The notes below the pieces were generated by a model that saw only the letters and a list, made by a program, of their open reading frames with translations, searched no databases and had not been told where the DNA came from. Source: Phytomonas francai (Eukaryota > Euglenozoa > Kinetoplastea > Trypanosomatida > Trypanosomatidae). Taken from it: a DNA stretch of 64,000 nucleotides. The stretch lies in NCBI GenBank assembly GCA_001766655.1, contig MJCC01000002.1, positions 1,538,157 to 1,602,156 of the forward strand. The letters run 5' to 3'. This document shows positions 1 through 10,185 of this stretch, in pieces. Each line of letters starts with the position of its first letter. The stretch's first letter is position 1. Position numbers and translations under genes: made by a program.

Positions 1-152
1 CTGAAATGTGACATATGGTAAATAATGGTGACTTCAAACAAAAATAAAAATAATAAAAAGAACTGAAGCCACATGCAAACAGGTGAAAGCATGAAAGAGC
101 ATAACTATGGCTAATGGAAGCTCAATGATCAAATTGCTCTTAAGCGACAAAT

Positions 153-3100
153 TCAGCTATTTCTGATACTTTGAGCGTAATTCAAAGCCATTTCAAGATG
201 CTCTCTCATTTTCATGCACCTCTTCCTTTCCTCACTTTCGCAAGCTGCATACACAGCATGAGCAAGGCTTTTAGAAATCTGGCCCTCAGATTCTTCTTCA
301 GTTTTAGCAGCTTTATGCCCTTTTGTCATGTAAAGAAAAGCCGAGACAACATCGCTCGCTGAGAAGGCCTCCCCATCCTCTTCAAATTCTTGTGGTCTGT
401 CCACATCACGACTGTAATTTTGATTTAGATACAAGATGTCTTCTTCAGTTTCTAAACTTGTTGTTTCTTTCTGGCGGTTGATATGTGTGCAGACTTTAGT
501 GGAGATTTCTTGCATATAGCAAATAAGCTTCGATGTGTCGCACATCCCTAGCCCTATGGAGGGTAAGGTCACCACCTCCCCCCCGCCGCTACTGATGTGG
601 TGACCGATCGCAGTCTCAAGCAGCTCTGGACGAGTTAGCCACAGCTTCACGAGCCCAGGATGCACAGTGCTTTTCATGATAAGTTCCCCAAGCGGGTCCT
701 CTTCGAGCCGAGGTTGCACAACACACAAACGCTCCAACAACCCATGCCATGGATCTGTGCTAGCGTGTACAACGTTGAAAATACGATCCGGCGCGTTTTT
801 AAGTCCGAGCGTACGCCATTGACAAGATAACTTGCCACGAATACTCTCCGGTGCCGCCTCAGCAGGGTCCCCCTTACTTCCTATTACTTTGAGATAAAAT
901 TGCTTCCACGAAAGGTCTTCTTCGAACCATGACACCACGTACCAGTGCGTTAAAACGTGTGCCGACTCCACACTTTGCTTTAAGGAAGGGATGAACGCAT
1001 TCAAGACATAGAGACCGTGCCCAGTCAGCTCCGTAAGCTCCAAATCACCGCCCCGCAAAACAACTCGGCGGTGGTGTGTATCTTGCCAAATGTCCAGAAG
1101 TTGTGGTGCGGTCAAGTTTCCCAGGCGTTTCAATGCAGTGTACGCGTTAAATACAATGCCATGTATTATCATCTCGTCCCATGAAATACCGAATGCGTGT
1201 TGTATCACTGTGTGTTCGTCTGGCGCAAGGATGAGATCAGAGGGGTTGCAGACGGCATGGGAAACTACACCCGGCATTAAGCAGCGCAGCAGGCCTATTT
1301 CTCTAGCCGCCTGCCCTGAAACATCCCCCTCTTCATCGACCTGCACCTGCCAGGCCTTCAGAGTCTGCTCCACAATATGTGCGACGCCCCTGCCAAGGGA
1401 ATGGGGTTCGATCGCTATGAACGCAGTGTTCCGGACAGGAGCCTGGTAATAATCCCGCTCAGCATCACGGAGAAAATCCAGTGCGTCATCTGTGCTCCTC
1501 CCTACAAGGCGATCGACAAGCGACCCCTGCGTCGGCAAGGCAGCATCAGTGGATGCCAGGCGCAGAAAATACAATGATAGGCTGTTTTGCATGACGCACT
1601 CATGCCCTAGGGGGTCGATCTTCAGAGAGGGTGGATTCTCCATAAGAAGACGACGGTGCTTCAAGGCGGCAAGTGCACTAGAAGACACATGTACGACACC
1701 CATAAATGGGTGCGGCGGCATCGTCAGCCCCAGGCTACGCCAGCTCTCACGAAGCACAGCATGTAGACTCCCAGACTCCGCTTCTTGCACGTATGGGCTA
1801 CCGATGATTTTAGAAAGAAGTTTGTCGTATGAAACCCTCGACTCATCAAATGCCACAAGAAGATAGGTCCATGGAAAGAGAAGCGAAAAGTCCATCAAAT
1901 AAGGGACGAATCCGTTCACAATATAGACGCATTCTGAAGGTACCTTCCCAATGTAAAGATCGGGGGAAACCCGAACAACCGGCGAGCAGCAGTCCCACAC
2001 TGCATGCACATTTTTGGAAGTGAGTCCATACTCATCTGCGAACTGTGTGGCATTAAGTACACGAGTTTTGTCAAAAGCACTCGCTAATTCGTTAGCTTTA
2101 CTGCCTCCATCAACGCTTCTGCCATTGTTAGGATTCGTAGCAGAAAGAGTTTCACTCAGAAGTCTCTTCTCTTCATCCGACAAGGAAGCAAACATCTCAG
2201 AGGCGTCAACCCTCATGCCGTAACGAAAGAGACGTTTGTGTAGAATGGAAAATACCTGACGCCGATCGGCTTGATCAAGAGAGAGAGAACCGGCTGCGAG
2301 AACCTGGACGCCGTGCTCGCGCAGCTTCTGTCTGAGAAAAGAACACACGATAGAATAATCCTTAGAATGGGCTAAAAGGCTCGGGTTAAATGTCAAAACA
2401 GCGTGTGCGCTGCGGTGGTTGCATGCGAAAGGCGCATTAAGGACCTCTGAGGGCGACACTTCATGATTTCCCACAAGCTTTTGGCTTCTCATAGGAACCA
2501 CTTGGAACGTTAAACGGTTCTGGTATGCGAGAAGAGCATGCAGGAGGTCTGCTGGACCCCTGTAGTCAGCACCGCGAGGTAACGCATCAAACAAATGTAT
2601 ACTACTAGCACCAGGTGCATTATTCAAGCGGACAACAGGGTTAGTGACGACCAGCTTTAGAAAGGAAGGCCTCACTCCATGCCATACAAGCCAGCGGCCC
2701 AGCACATCCTCCTCAGGCGATATGTCTATCCACAGGCACCGCTCCGTCATTGCTTCTATTGGGGTGGAAGAAACATACAGTCCTGGTTCAGTACTATCCG
2801 GTCGGCTCAACAATCCGTAGCTTCGCCAGTGCGATAATAGGTGGGCCTTCAGGGAACTTGGTGCATGCCACACATCCTGTTCGAATTCGATCACGGTGCT
2901 CAGAAAGTCATCCCAATCCATGCGATCCACCCCCCAGCAAACACTGTACCACGCGACGTGGTTCCCACCATGAAGAACTCGGGAACGTGCAAGTAAATAA
3001 AGGGGGTTCACGACATACATGCCTTCCTTTTCCATATAGCAAACGTAAAGCTTTGGGGATAAGCATGCCCTGCGAAGTGATCTATCCCAACACTGCACGA

Positions 3101-6100
3101 TGTGATCCTCACCGTAGAGCTTCGCTGCGGTTGTTGCGTTGATAACGAGAGACAACTCGACCGCCGTACTCCATTCGATGCCAAAGACCCGCTTAAACTG
3201 TTCCGCCTCTGCCTTGGTGATGACTATGTCGATCGCTGAGCGCTCGCAAGCGTTTTGGTAAAAAGCTGAGTAAGGACGTTTCAGATGCTGCCTCCGTGTG
3301 TCATCATCCAAATATATTTTCCCATGATCCAACACACGGACGCCATGAGCTGAGAGCAAACTCGGGATGTCATTCACAAAGTCACGATCAGAGATGAAGG
3401 GTGGCAGCCACAAAAAACCGAAATGCTGAGTTGCCATGCGAGAGAAATCCCCAGCTACGGAGCGCGTCAAGCGAATGCACGCACTGGCGTCATGGCCTGT
3501 GCTCATCTGCTCGAGCATTTCTTGCTCAACCGCCGTAGAATCGCCCTGCAAAGAAGCAAAATGTGAGACAACGTAAGGCGAAACCCCCTTCATCAGAAGC
3601 CACTGCGCCATAGGGTCCTGAAGCAAACGTAGCTCCATGTCCTTGTCATGTCCATCTGATGTGCTGCTAGGCGATGTCCACTGCAAAGCGTCTGAAATTG
3701 CTTGCAGCGGCCCTGCAGAAAAATACCACGAAGCCGCAGGGTCCAGCATCGCTAAGTCTCCTTTTTCATCATCTGATAGCGCCTGACAAAGAATCTCACA
3801 TAGGGTTTCGGCCTGCGTCGGATCTTGCACGGAATCCACCCCTTTGTCCGTCGTCTTGGCGTGAGGGCCGCACCCTTTTGAGGGCCCCATCACAAAGCAG
3901 TAGAACGACTCCCACGACCAGTTGCATTCCTCCCAGACTACCCTGTAGTAGTGAGCACGACATCCAGCCGATGAGGTCGTGTACCTCTCTCGCAGATAAG
4001 GATAGACACCGTTGATAACGAAGCACCGATACTCAGGCAAGAATGAAACTCCACAGTACGATGAAAGTTGCTGAAGACCAGCATAAGTGCATGCATGAAG
4101 AAGATCGAAGGCGGAGAGACCCAGCACTGTGCACGCTTTTTCCGCACCAAGAAGTGCCTCCTTGCAGGCATCCACATCACAATGGAACACCTCGTAGAAC
4201 CGCCGCCTCGCAGACGCGGTTATACGACCAAGCAGTTCATCTCCTTGAAGGGAGGCGAGATGCGCCATCGCCTGAAGTGTTGGCATGCCTAACGCTCGCC
4301 GCGCTGCATCCTCGCCATAGGCATCGCCTTCCTCCTGAACTGTGATGTGATACCGCGAGAATATTTCTTTAACAAGTCCCCCTAAAGCCTCTGATGCGGA
4401 CGACGGGTGTAGGACAAACACCGCGCGGTTCATCTTTTCGGCGTCGTAGTGACGCAGTTGTTGCTGTTCTTCTACTAGAGCAGCAAGCAGAAACTCGCGG
4501 GTGTTTTTATTCTCCAACACGTCAAAAATTCGGGCACGTCGTGGGCCCCCATTTATATGGATGTCTGGGTTAGATGCCCATGACAACCACACTGCTGCCG
4601 ACAAACCAAACTTCTTGAGCATGAACTCGGAGCAGCCGCATAGCCCAAAGGGTGTCCCAAGCCACAGATGCTGCTCTACCATAGACTCCAGCGGACTGGC
4701 CGAGGCGTGCACGCCATTTTCAGTCGAACTGGGCTGCTGCGCGAGGCCAAGGTCCTTCCAGTCCCGATACAACATTCCACGAAGGCTATTGGGTGGGGCT
4801 TTGGAGGGATCTGTGCAGCCAATGACATCGTTGCGGAAACTACACCAGCTCAGCCTGGACTCTGGCCAGGAGATAATGTAGCACTTAGTCCTGGACCCGG
4901 GGGAAAGAAAGAGCTCACGGAGATAGGGATAAAAGCCATTCACAACGAAGTAACAGGTCGCTTCATTGGGGGGTCCGATGGAAAGCTGAGCTACATAGGC
5001 ACCGCTGGTCAACTTAATCTTACAGGGCTGCGCATTCCACAACTCAAAAAGGTCACGAGCTGTAGCCCAGGTGAGAAATCGAAGCAAATTGGTGGCGGGC
5101 CACACTAAGCCACTCGCCACCGCGTCCACCCAAGAGATACCGTAACCTTGCTGAAACCTCTTCAGGGCTTCAGTATCAAGGGGAATATCTTGTAGAGTAC
5201 AGTCGCTAGTATAATGAGCTATTGTTCGGTAATGCCTATCCACGAGGTTGCTTGCGTGTATTTGTGAGGCATCAATGTCATCCTCCTCCTCCATTTGAAG
5301 CCCTCCGATTTTGTGTGCTAAAAGACACTGCCAAATAGCAGACAGTGCACGGGGTGTGAAGGCCGATGGCTTCACTAACAACAAAGCTGTGTTTCGAGGA
5401 TTCGCATCAGTAGCCTGGTCAAGCTCTCGGGTGATAAAAATAGGGCCATTGCCATGCTGATCAAAGAGACGCAGACGGTCGGAAGCCTCATCAAACGCGG
5501 TGCGTGACGGAATTGCGTCTTCTCTCGAGATCAGGTTATGTGAGACCGTGTGATCCACTGTATTACTCCCGCCCCCTTCTTCCTCCTCCTCGCGAAGTCT
5601 TCTATGAAGCTCCTGGGAGCGCTCCACAAGTGTTCCGACGTCCCCAAGATTAGCAAACAGTTCAAATATGGAGGTCAAGTGTCCACTAGGCAGAATAAGA
5701 ATAGGGTTCTCCAGTAAACTCTCCAGAAAAGTTCTTTCGATCCCGCGTTTCAGCAACTCACGACCTAGCTCACAATCCACAATATCCTCATCAAGCCACA
5801 CACGACGCCATGCCAACACTTCGAGCGGGCCGCTAGCTACCTCAAGAGCATCATGCCAACAGAAACTTTGCGACTTCATGTCTCTTTTATCTGGCAATAT
5901 ACATCCTTTTAGACACTCCAGAATTGGCGCCGGCATCTCATTGCTACCAATCACTTTCGCTTGAAATTCGGCGTAGCTGTATAGAGACTGCGGCCATGAG
6001 ACTTCCAGAATGCTGCAAATGCAATCAGGACTATCGAATGATTTGATAAGGGCAGGAAAGAATCCGTTGATTATGTATGTTGATTTCGACGATGTTGCCT

Positions 6101-6539
6101 GTAGTAGACCCTCTCTCAAGATGGCAACATAACAGCCACGGAAGAGCTTCTTTGTAGCCGGATCATTTTGGTGTGGAAGACAGCTCTGAAGGTCGTCCGC
6201 GGAACAGCCCATCCTGATCAGCGCATCCTGTGCAGTGAGCAGACGGCCCTCATCCACGACTTGTTCCCATAGTTCATGGAAATAGCAAAAGAACCTGGAG
6301 TGCACCTCAGCAGTGTTGCAGATATCCTCTTTCAAGATGTCACTAGAAGAGGACATGGCATAATGCTCTATAACGGAATAATGGCGCCGGACGTGGGTTC
6401 CATAGGATTGGGCCTCCTCTCCTGTGAAAGTGAAGAATTGATCAATGCGAACATTTGCCTGTCCCAAAGTTTCGACAGTATGATCAACTAAATCCTTTGT
6501 ATAATCATCTGGGCGGATAACGATAAAGGAGTGAAGCAT
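153..6539 (-). CDS. Giant protein of six degenerate NDK-like repeats
   Basis: 2128 residues from ATG at 6539. Six units of about 320-350 residues begin near residues 1, 383, 703, 1041, 1376 and 1703. Each starts with a beta-strand like the NDK lead-in (FIVIRPDD, LLLVKPSAF, FIAIEPHS), usually then an HY-containing helix, a central motif of the YVVNGFYPYL type (residues 155, 530, 839, 1174, 1538, 1843), and ends like an NDK C-terminus (VIGCTDP, SLRG, then NGVHASASPLE at 608-618). The position of the NDK catalytic histidine is His in units 2 (H611), 5 (H1617) and 6 (H1925), but E, F and Y in units 1, 3 and 4. Only unit 2 also keeps the KP lysine (K390). The KP-to-His distance is about 220 residues against about 106 in true NDK, so each unit carries an insertion. 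The last 130 residues are charged and unrelated. I recall similar single units in protist proteins, of unknown role. Probably mostly non-catalytic; a nucleotide-binding or structural role is inference. Confidence 0.85.
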   Translation of the reverse strand: MLHSFIVIRPDDYTKDLVDHTVETLGQANVRIDQFFTFTGEEAQSYGTHVRRHYSVIEHYAMSSSSDILKEDICNTAEVHSRFFCYFHELWEQVVDEGRLLTAQDALIRMGCSADDLQSCLPHQNDPATKKLFRGCYVAILREGLLQATSSKSTYIINGFFPALIKSFDSPDCICSILEVSWPQSLYSYAEFQAKVIGSNEMPAPILECLKGCILPDKRDMKSQSFCWHDALEVASGPLEVLAWRRVWLDEDIVDCELGRELLKRGIERTFLESLLENPILILPSGHLTSIFELFANLGDVGTLVERSQELHRRLREEEEEGGGSNTVDHTVSHNLISREDAIPSRTAFDEASDRLRLFDQHGNGPIFITRELDQATDANPRNTALLLVKPSAFTPRALSAIWQCLLAHKIGGLQMEEEDDIDASQIHASNLVDRHYRTIAHYTSDCTLQDIPLDTEALKRFQQGYGISWVDAVASGLVWPATNLLRFLTWATARDLFELWNAQPCKIKLTSGAYVAQLSIGPPNEATCYFVVNGFYPYLRELFLSPGSRTKCYIISWPESRLSWCSFRNDVIGCTDPSKAPPNSLRGMLYRDWKDLGLAQQPSSTENGVHASASPLESMVEQHLWLGTPFGLCGCSEFMLKKFGLSAAVWLSWASNPDIHINGGPRRARIFDVLENKNTREFLLAALVEEQQQLRHYDAEKMNRAVFVLHPSSASEALGGLVKEIFSRYHITVQEEGDAYGEDAARRALGMPTLQAMAHLASLQGDELLGRITASARRRFYEVFHCDVDACKEALLGAEKACTVLGLSAFDLLHACTYAGLQQLSSYCGVSFLPEYRCFVINGVYPYLRERYTTSSAGCRAHYYRVVWEECNWSWESFYCFVMGPSKGCGPHAKTTDKGVDSVQDPTQAETLCEILCQALSDDEKGDLAMLDPAASWYFSAGPLQAISDALQWTSPSSTSDGHDKDMELRLLQDPMAQWLLMKGVSPYVVSHFASLQGDSTAVEQEMLEQMSTGHDASACIRLTRSVAGDFSRMATQHFGFLWLPPFISDRDFVNDIPSLLSAHGVRVLDHGKIYLDDDTRRQHLKRPYSAFYQNACERSAIDIVITKAEAEQFKRVFGIEWSTAVELSLVINATTAAKLYGEDHIVQCWDRSLRRACLSPKLYVCYMEKEGMYVVNPLYLLARSRVLHGGNHVAWYSVCWGVDRMDWDDFLSTVIEFEQDVWHAPSSLKAHLLSHWRSYGLLSRPDSTEPGLYVSSTPIEAMTERCLWIDISPEEDVLGRWLVWHGVRPSFLKLVVTNPVVRLNNAPGASSIHLFDALPRGADYRGPADLLHALLAYQNRLTFQVVPMRSQKLVGNHEVSPSEVLNAPFACNHRSAHAVLTFNPSLLAHSKDYSIVCSFLRQKLREHGVQVLAAGSLSLDQADRRQVFSILHKRLFRYGMRVDASEMFASLSDEEKRLLSETLSATNPNNGRSVDGGSKANELASAFDKTRVLNATQFADEYGLTSKNVHAVWDCCSPVVRVSPDLYIGKVPSECVYIVNGFVPYLMDFSLLFPWTYLLVAFDESRVSYDKLLSKIIGSPYVQEAESGSLHAVLRESWRSLGLTMPPHPFMGVVHVSSSALAALKHRRLLMENPPSLKIDPLGHECVMQNSLSLYFLRLASTDAALPTQGSLVDRLVGRSTDDALDFLRDAERDYYQAPVRNTAFIAIEPHSLGRGVAHIVEQTLKAWQVQVDEEGDVSGQAAREIGLLRCLMPGVVSHAVCNPSDLILAPDEHTVIQHAFGISWDEMIIHGIVFNAYTALKRLGNLTAPQLLDIWQDTHHRRVVLRGGDLELTELTGHGLYVLNAFIPSLKQSVESAHVLTHWYVVSWFEEDLSWKQFYLKVIGSKGDPAEAAPESIRGKLSCQWRTLGLKNAPDRIFNVVHASTDPWHGLLERLCVVQPRLEEDPLGELIMKSTVHPGLVKLWLTRPELLETAIGHHISSGGGEVVTLPSIGLGMCDTSKLICYMQEISTKVCTHINRQKETTSLETEEDILYLNQNYSRDVDRPQEFEEDGEAFSASDVVSAFLYMTKGHKAAKTEEESEGQISKSLAHAVYAACESEERKRCMKMREHLEMALNYAQSIRNS

Positions 6540-7183
6540 GTTCTTTTATAGGGTGTTGTATTTCTCAATGGTTTGTGTTTATCTATTCAGTATCCATGAA
6601 TTAGACCTTCCTTCACCCATCAGAACCTTTGATGGGTTAAAATTACGATCGCATGCAGAGGAGTAAGGGAGAAACGGTGAAAATGAATAAAATTACCAAA
6701 AGAAAACAGAAAATAGATTTAAAAAGGCAAACTAAGACGATAAAGCAAAGCGGTTCATAATTATATGGGTGACCTCTAATGATCTGTCGTATATCACAAC
6801 AGAGTACTCCTTCTTCTGTATACCTGCTCTCAGTTTCTCAAAGGCTTAAAACTTTGACACTGTTGAATTTGGCAACGTGTTTACAAATAAAGTAAGGGAT
6901 AGGTATACAAGACTGCATCTAAAAATTAAAAAATCTTGAAGAGGTTTTCTATCTAATGAAAACAAAATCTATGTTGCAATCAAGCAGTAGCAGTCCTTAT
7001 TAGCGACTCCTTCATCTTATCTTTAAAACACAGATACGATAATATATGTATAGATACAATACATATATATTCCTCTCAAGCCGAAAAATTGTTGTCCGAA
7101 ATATTCTTCTTCCACATCATGTTGCAATTTCACTGCTAGATAGTTCCCGCACATGCACACACGCCCCCCCCCTTTTTTTTTGT
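6540..7183. other. Intergenic, AT-rich, no gene seen
   Basis: This holds the 5' flank of the NDK-repeat gene and the 3' flank of the KKT14-like gene. A pyrimidine-rich stretch with a T9 run (7165-7181) lies just past the latter's stop codon. Apart from the small inverted repeat listed separately I see no conserved open frame or RNA. Confidence 0.5.
6616..6638. repeat. Perfect 8-bp inverted repeat (hairpin)
   Basis: The arms acccatca and tgatgggt are exact reverse complements around a 7-base loop (gaacctt), about 80 bases upstream of the NDK-repeat start codon on the coding strand. It could fold in RNA on either strand. No function is assigned and chance is possible. Confidence 0.5.
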
Positions 7184-9631
7184 CTACGCATCCCCACTGT
7201 AAAACGATACCACCGCTTTGAGTGCTTTTTGAAGCTCAACAAGATCTGTAGTGAGTGTGTTCATTATATTTTTTATCTGAACAAGGAAGTTGGCGACCTG
7301 AGTCGGCTCCCCAGTCATAATAATAAGCCGCTGCAAGAGAGCATACTGCTCAGAATTCAGTTCTTTGGACAGCCTATGATCTAAAAAGCAGTTTAGAACA
7401 GATGCGAGATCTCTGCCATATACCAGCAAGGGTCTTTCACTGCCATCCTCGGTATCATAGGGGATGGTACGGCCAGCATTGCGGTCTACAAACATGCTAA
7501 AGTCTATAGAGCGCTCCCAATGGATAGGTACCACTATCGGGAGTGTAGCTAAGCTGTTGGGACTCAATGCATCCTCTCGGGATGCCCCAGCTGACCCCAC
7601 TGGGTGGACCAACAGCAGCTCTCCGAGCGAAGTCATGTTTCCGTGAACAATACGGCGTGCCACCATAAAAGACAGCAATCTCAGAACGGTCTTCAGCAAG
7701 GTTACGTAGGTGGCTGTGGAAAGGGGTAAGCTGCTCATCGAGACCGCGCGGTAGCCTTGGGGAATCGTCAATAACGTAAGCCCCCCATCTGCGAAATCAA
7801 ACCCGTCGACGGATACCTCTGGAGCAGCGAGTGAAAGCCCCAACGCCGCACGTCGACTCTCTTTACCCTTAAAAGGAAGATAGTTGGCACGCCAGCGGTA
7901 AAGAAGGGTTTGTGGGCCGCCCGAGAGAATAGGAACGCAAACCACATCGGAAGCATTGAGTCGCCGCGGGCACCTTCCCTGAGAGCATTCGTTTTCCACC
8001 GCTAGTTTTGGTTCTCCTCCTTTATGCTCAAGGGCACCCGCGCCAAGGGGCTGGGTCGTGCCAGCTTCGGAAGCGGTGACGCTGGCGAGAGGCGTTCTCC
8101 TAGAGGTTGTCGCCTGTCCGTCGGGTATAAAATGTGGCTCCGACGCATTGGTTTCACATTTTGGCCGTGGAGGGTGCACCTCTACAACCTCATAGACCTC
8201 CGCGACAACAAACAAGGAAAGCAATTGGAACCAGCGACAGCCTAGTTGGATCACTAGCCCACAACGTAACTCCGGCATCGGGGTGTCTGGAAAGCTTTCA
8301 AGCGTGTGATACGAGGCCGTGAAATTTCGGTAATTGTCCTCAATGACAGAGTGTACCTTGCTGGCGGCGATCGCTGAGGCCTGTAGCCCGTAGGTCGTGC
8401 TTGAAATCAAGTGCGTGTGCGCGAGAGTCGTGGTGCACCGCCCAGCCTGTGTACCACCACAGGTCGGGCGAAATAGTTGTGTCGTGGTCCGCGGGACTAC
8501 TGAATCGCGGACGGTTGTCAAACGAATCGGATCATACCCGGGTGCCATCTCCCCCACAGGGGAGTCAGCAAGCAGCCCTTGTACCGCACAGTTGCGTGTG
8601 GTAGTGGGGCGTGGCGGTGGGGTGGAAGACGCTGGGCGGCGCTGCAGCGCCGCGGCCGTTTGGCTATCCCTCTCTTCCTGATATCCCTCAAGGTAGGAAA
8701 CTCGGCCTATCCGCGACGTACTCCGGGCGCGCTTCGTACCTGCTACACGGTGTGCCTGGATGGGTGCATCCTCAGGTAGCTTCCTCAGGTGTGGCCATTG
8801 AGCCAGATCAGCCTCGGTAAACTCCAAGCCTGGTCTGAAACCAGCAAGCGCGTGCTCCTTGCCGCGGTGGGGGTCAAACGGCATTTTGTCGTCATCCTTT
8901 GTAGAGCTTGTTGTGGCCACTGCCTCTATGCCAAGATTTGGTGCAACAGACGCAAAGGGCTCCGCCCTGGGACTTTCGATCTTACGAATGCCACGAACAA
9001 TGCTGCCGTTCACAACCGTTTCCATGAGAGCTGATGTCTTAACGCTGTCACGGTAAATGGAAAACTCTGACGGAGGTGCCGAGACGGAATGGGTGCGTAG
9101 ATAAGATGAATACTTGCTCATAGCTGAAACCGAAACATCTACCTCTACCTCTTCCTCTCCTCCTACTTTTGGTACTGCTTCAGTTTCCTCAATTATGAGG
9201 GAGTCTTTACCTGGAGCGGATAATAAGTGAGTAGGCAATGAATCGACGCACAACTCGTTGCTTAGCCGCACACCGGAGCGACGACCCTCCTGCTCCTCGC
9301 CACCTTGCCGCAGGCGGTCGCATTCCTGCTTAATGTCCCAGTCGTGTATTTGATACAAGACGGACAACTCGCGACCGAGACGGTCATACATTGGGAAAGT
9401 TGACGAGAAAGTTACAAGCGGGTCGCGCGAAGTCAAGGCTGCACGTCGGAGCTCATACAGTCTTGGTTTTCGTTTATCAGGACAATCACCTCCAACGGCA
9501 TCCCCTCGCTCACTGGCCTCACCACGAAGCTCCTTCTCCTCTTCCTCTAACTCTTGTTCGTACTCTGTCAGTGTCATTCTTTGAACAAAAGTTCGATCAT
9601 GGCCTTGGACGGCCTCAAAAGGGGAGTACAT
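7184..9631 (-). CDS. KKT14: Bub1/BubR1-like pseudokinase, KKT14-like kinetochore protein
   Basis: 815 residues from the first ATG at 9631; the frame is open for nine codons upstream but with no ATG there, and that stretch overlaps a splice acceptor. The N-terminal half is disordered with acidic and Pro/Ser/Thr-rich segments and carries an ABBA-like motif, FSIYRD (about residues 190-195). The C-terminal ~300 residues resemble the Bub1 kinase fold: RRIVHGNM stands where the catalytic loop (IIHGD) should be, followed by ERSIDFSMF, which resembles the Bub1 segment containing SIDMKLF. The VAIK lysine, HxD aspartate and DFG are not recognisable, so it is expected to be inactive. Kinetoplastid KKT14 has been described as a divergent Bub1/BubR1 protein with an ABBA motif and a C-terminal pseudokinase, acting at the unconventional kinetochore. 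The family assignment rests on these motifs; orthology is inferred. Confidence 0.65.
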   Translation of the reverse strand: MYSPFEAVQGHDRTFVQRMTLTEYEQELEEEEKELRGEASERGDAVGGDCPDKRKPRLYELRRAALTSRDPLVTFSSTFPMYDRLGRELSVLYQIHDWDIKQECDRLRQGGEEQEGRRSGVRLSNELCVDSLPTHLLSAPGKDSLIIEETEAVPKVGGEEEVEVDVSVSAMSKYSSYLRTHSVSAPPSEFSIYRDSVKTSALMETVVNGSIVRGIRKIESPRAEPFASVAPNLGIEAVATTSSTKDDDKMPFDPHRGKEHALAGFRPGLEFTEADLAQWPHLRKLPEDAPIQAHRVAGTKRARSTSRIGRVSYLEGYQEERDSQTAAALQRRPASSTPPPRPTTTRNCAVQGLLADSPVGEMAPGYDPIRLTTVRDSVVPRTTTQLFRPTCGGTQAGRCTTTLAHTHLISSTTYGLQASAIAASKVHSVIEDNYRNFTASYHTLESFPDTPMPELRCGLVIQLGCRWFQLLSLFVVAEVYEVVEVHPPRPKCETNASEPHFIPDGQATTSRRTPLASVTASEAGTTQPLGAGALEHKGGEPKLAVENECSQGRCPRRLNASDVVCVPILSGGPQTLLYRWRANYLPFKGKESRRAALGLSLAAPEVSVDGFDFADGGLTLLTIPQGYRAVSMSSLPLSTATYVTLLKTVLRLLSFMVARRIVHGNMTSLGELLLVHPVGSAGASREDALSPNSLATLPIVVPIHWERSIDFSMFVDRNAGRTIPYDTEDGSERPLLVYGRDLASVLNCFLDHRLSKELNSEQYALLQRLIIMTGEPTQVANFLVQIKNIMNTLTTDLVELQKALKAVVSFYSGDA

Positions 9632-9639
9632 AATCCTTT

Positions 9640-9655
9640 CTAAAAGAAAAAACGG
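9640..9655 (-). promoter_or_regulatory. Probable trans-splice acceptor of the KKT14-like gene
   Basis: On the minus strand a T6-C-T4 tract ends in AG only 8 bases before the ATG at 9631. This fits a spliced-leader addition site and leaves a very short 5' UTR. It also explains why the frame upstream of that ATG is not coding. Confidence 0.55.
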
Positions 9656-10185
9656 CAATACTTCTTTCCTATGGATTCTTCGTCTATGCTTCTGCTACCC
9701 ACACGGCACTAGCACACCAATGTAAAAAAAGGACGACAAACCTGAAGTCTGCAAGTTCAGTATATCCTGTATACATCAAAAAACCCTTAAAATTAGCAAT
9801 TCTAAAAGGGAAAAATAGAACGGCAACAAGAAGTAATAATGATACGGTCAATTATTGAACAAAAAAAGATAAGCGAAAATTGTGAAGAAAAAATAAAATA
9901 TTTCGTTCCTCCCTTTCCATGCTAATCATCTAGCACACTTCAGACATACAAGATAGATGATTAATAATGGTGTATGAAAACTGCTCCCACACTACAAGCT
10001 GGGGCAAAGCAAATAATGCAATAAAATAATAATAGAATTTGAAGAGGGAGGGGGGGGGGGGGGATCAACGACCTGTAGCACCTTCACATAACCTGCACCT
10101 GCACTGATTCCACTGTTTTCCTCCCTCAAAGTCCTTGCATGAAGATTCATACACCCTATCATGCGCAACCTCCTCCATAACAGTA
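9656..10185. other. Intergenic, AT-rich with a G14 run
   Basis: No conserved frame is visible. A purine tract ending in fourteen G (10041-10063) reads as a C-rich tract on the transcribed strand and may serve as polypyrimidine signal between the two genes. Confidence 0.5.
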
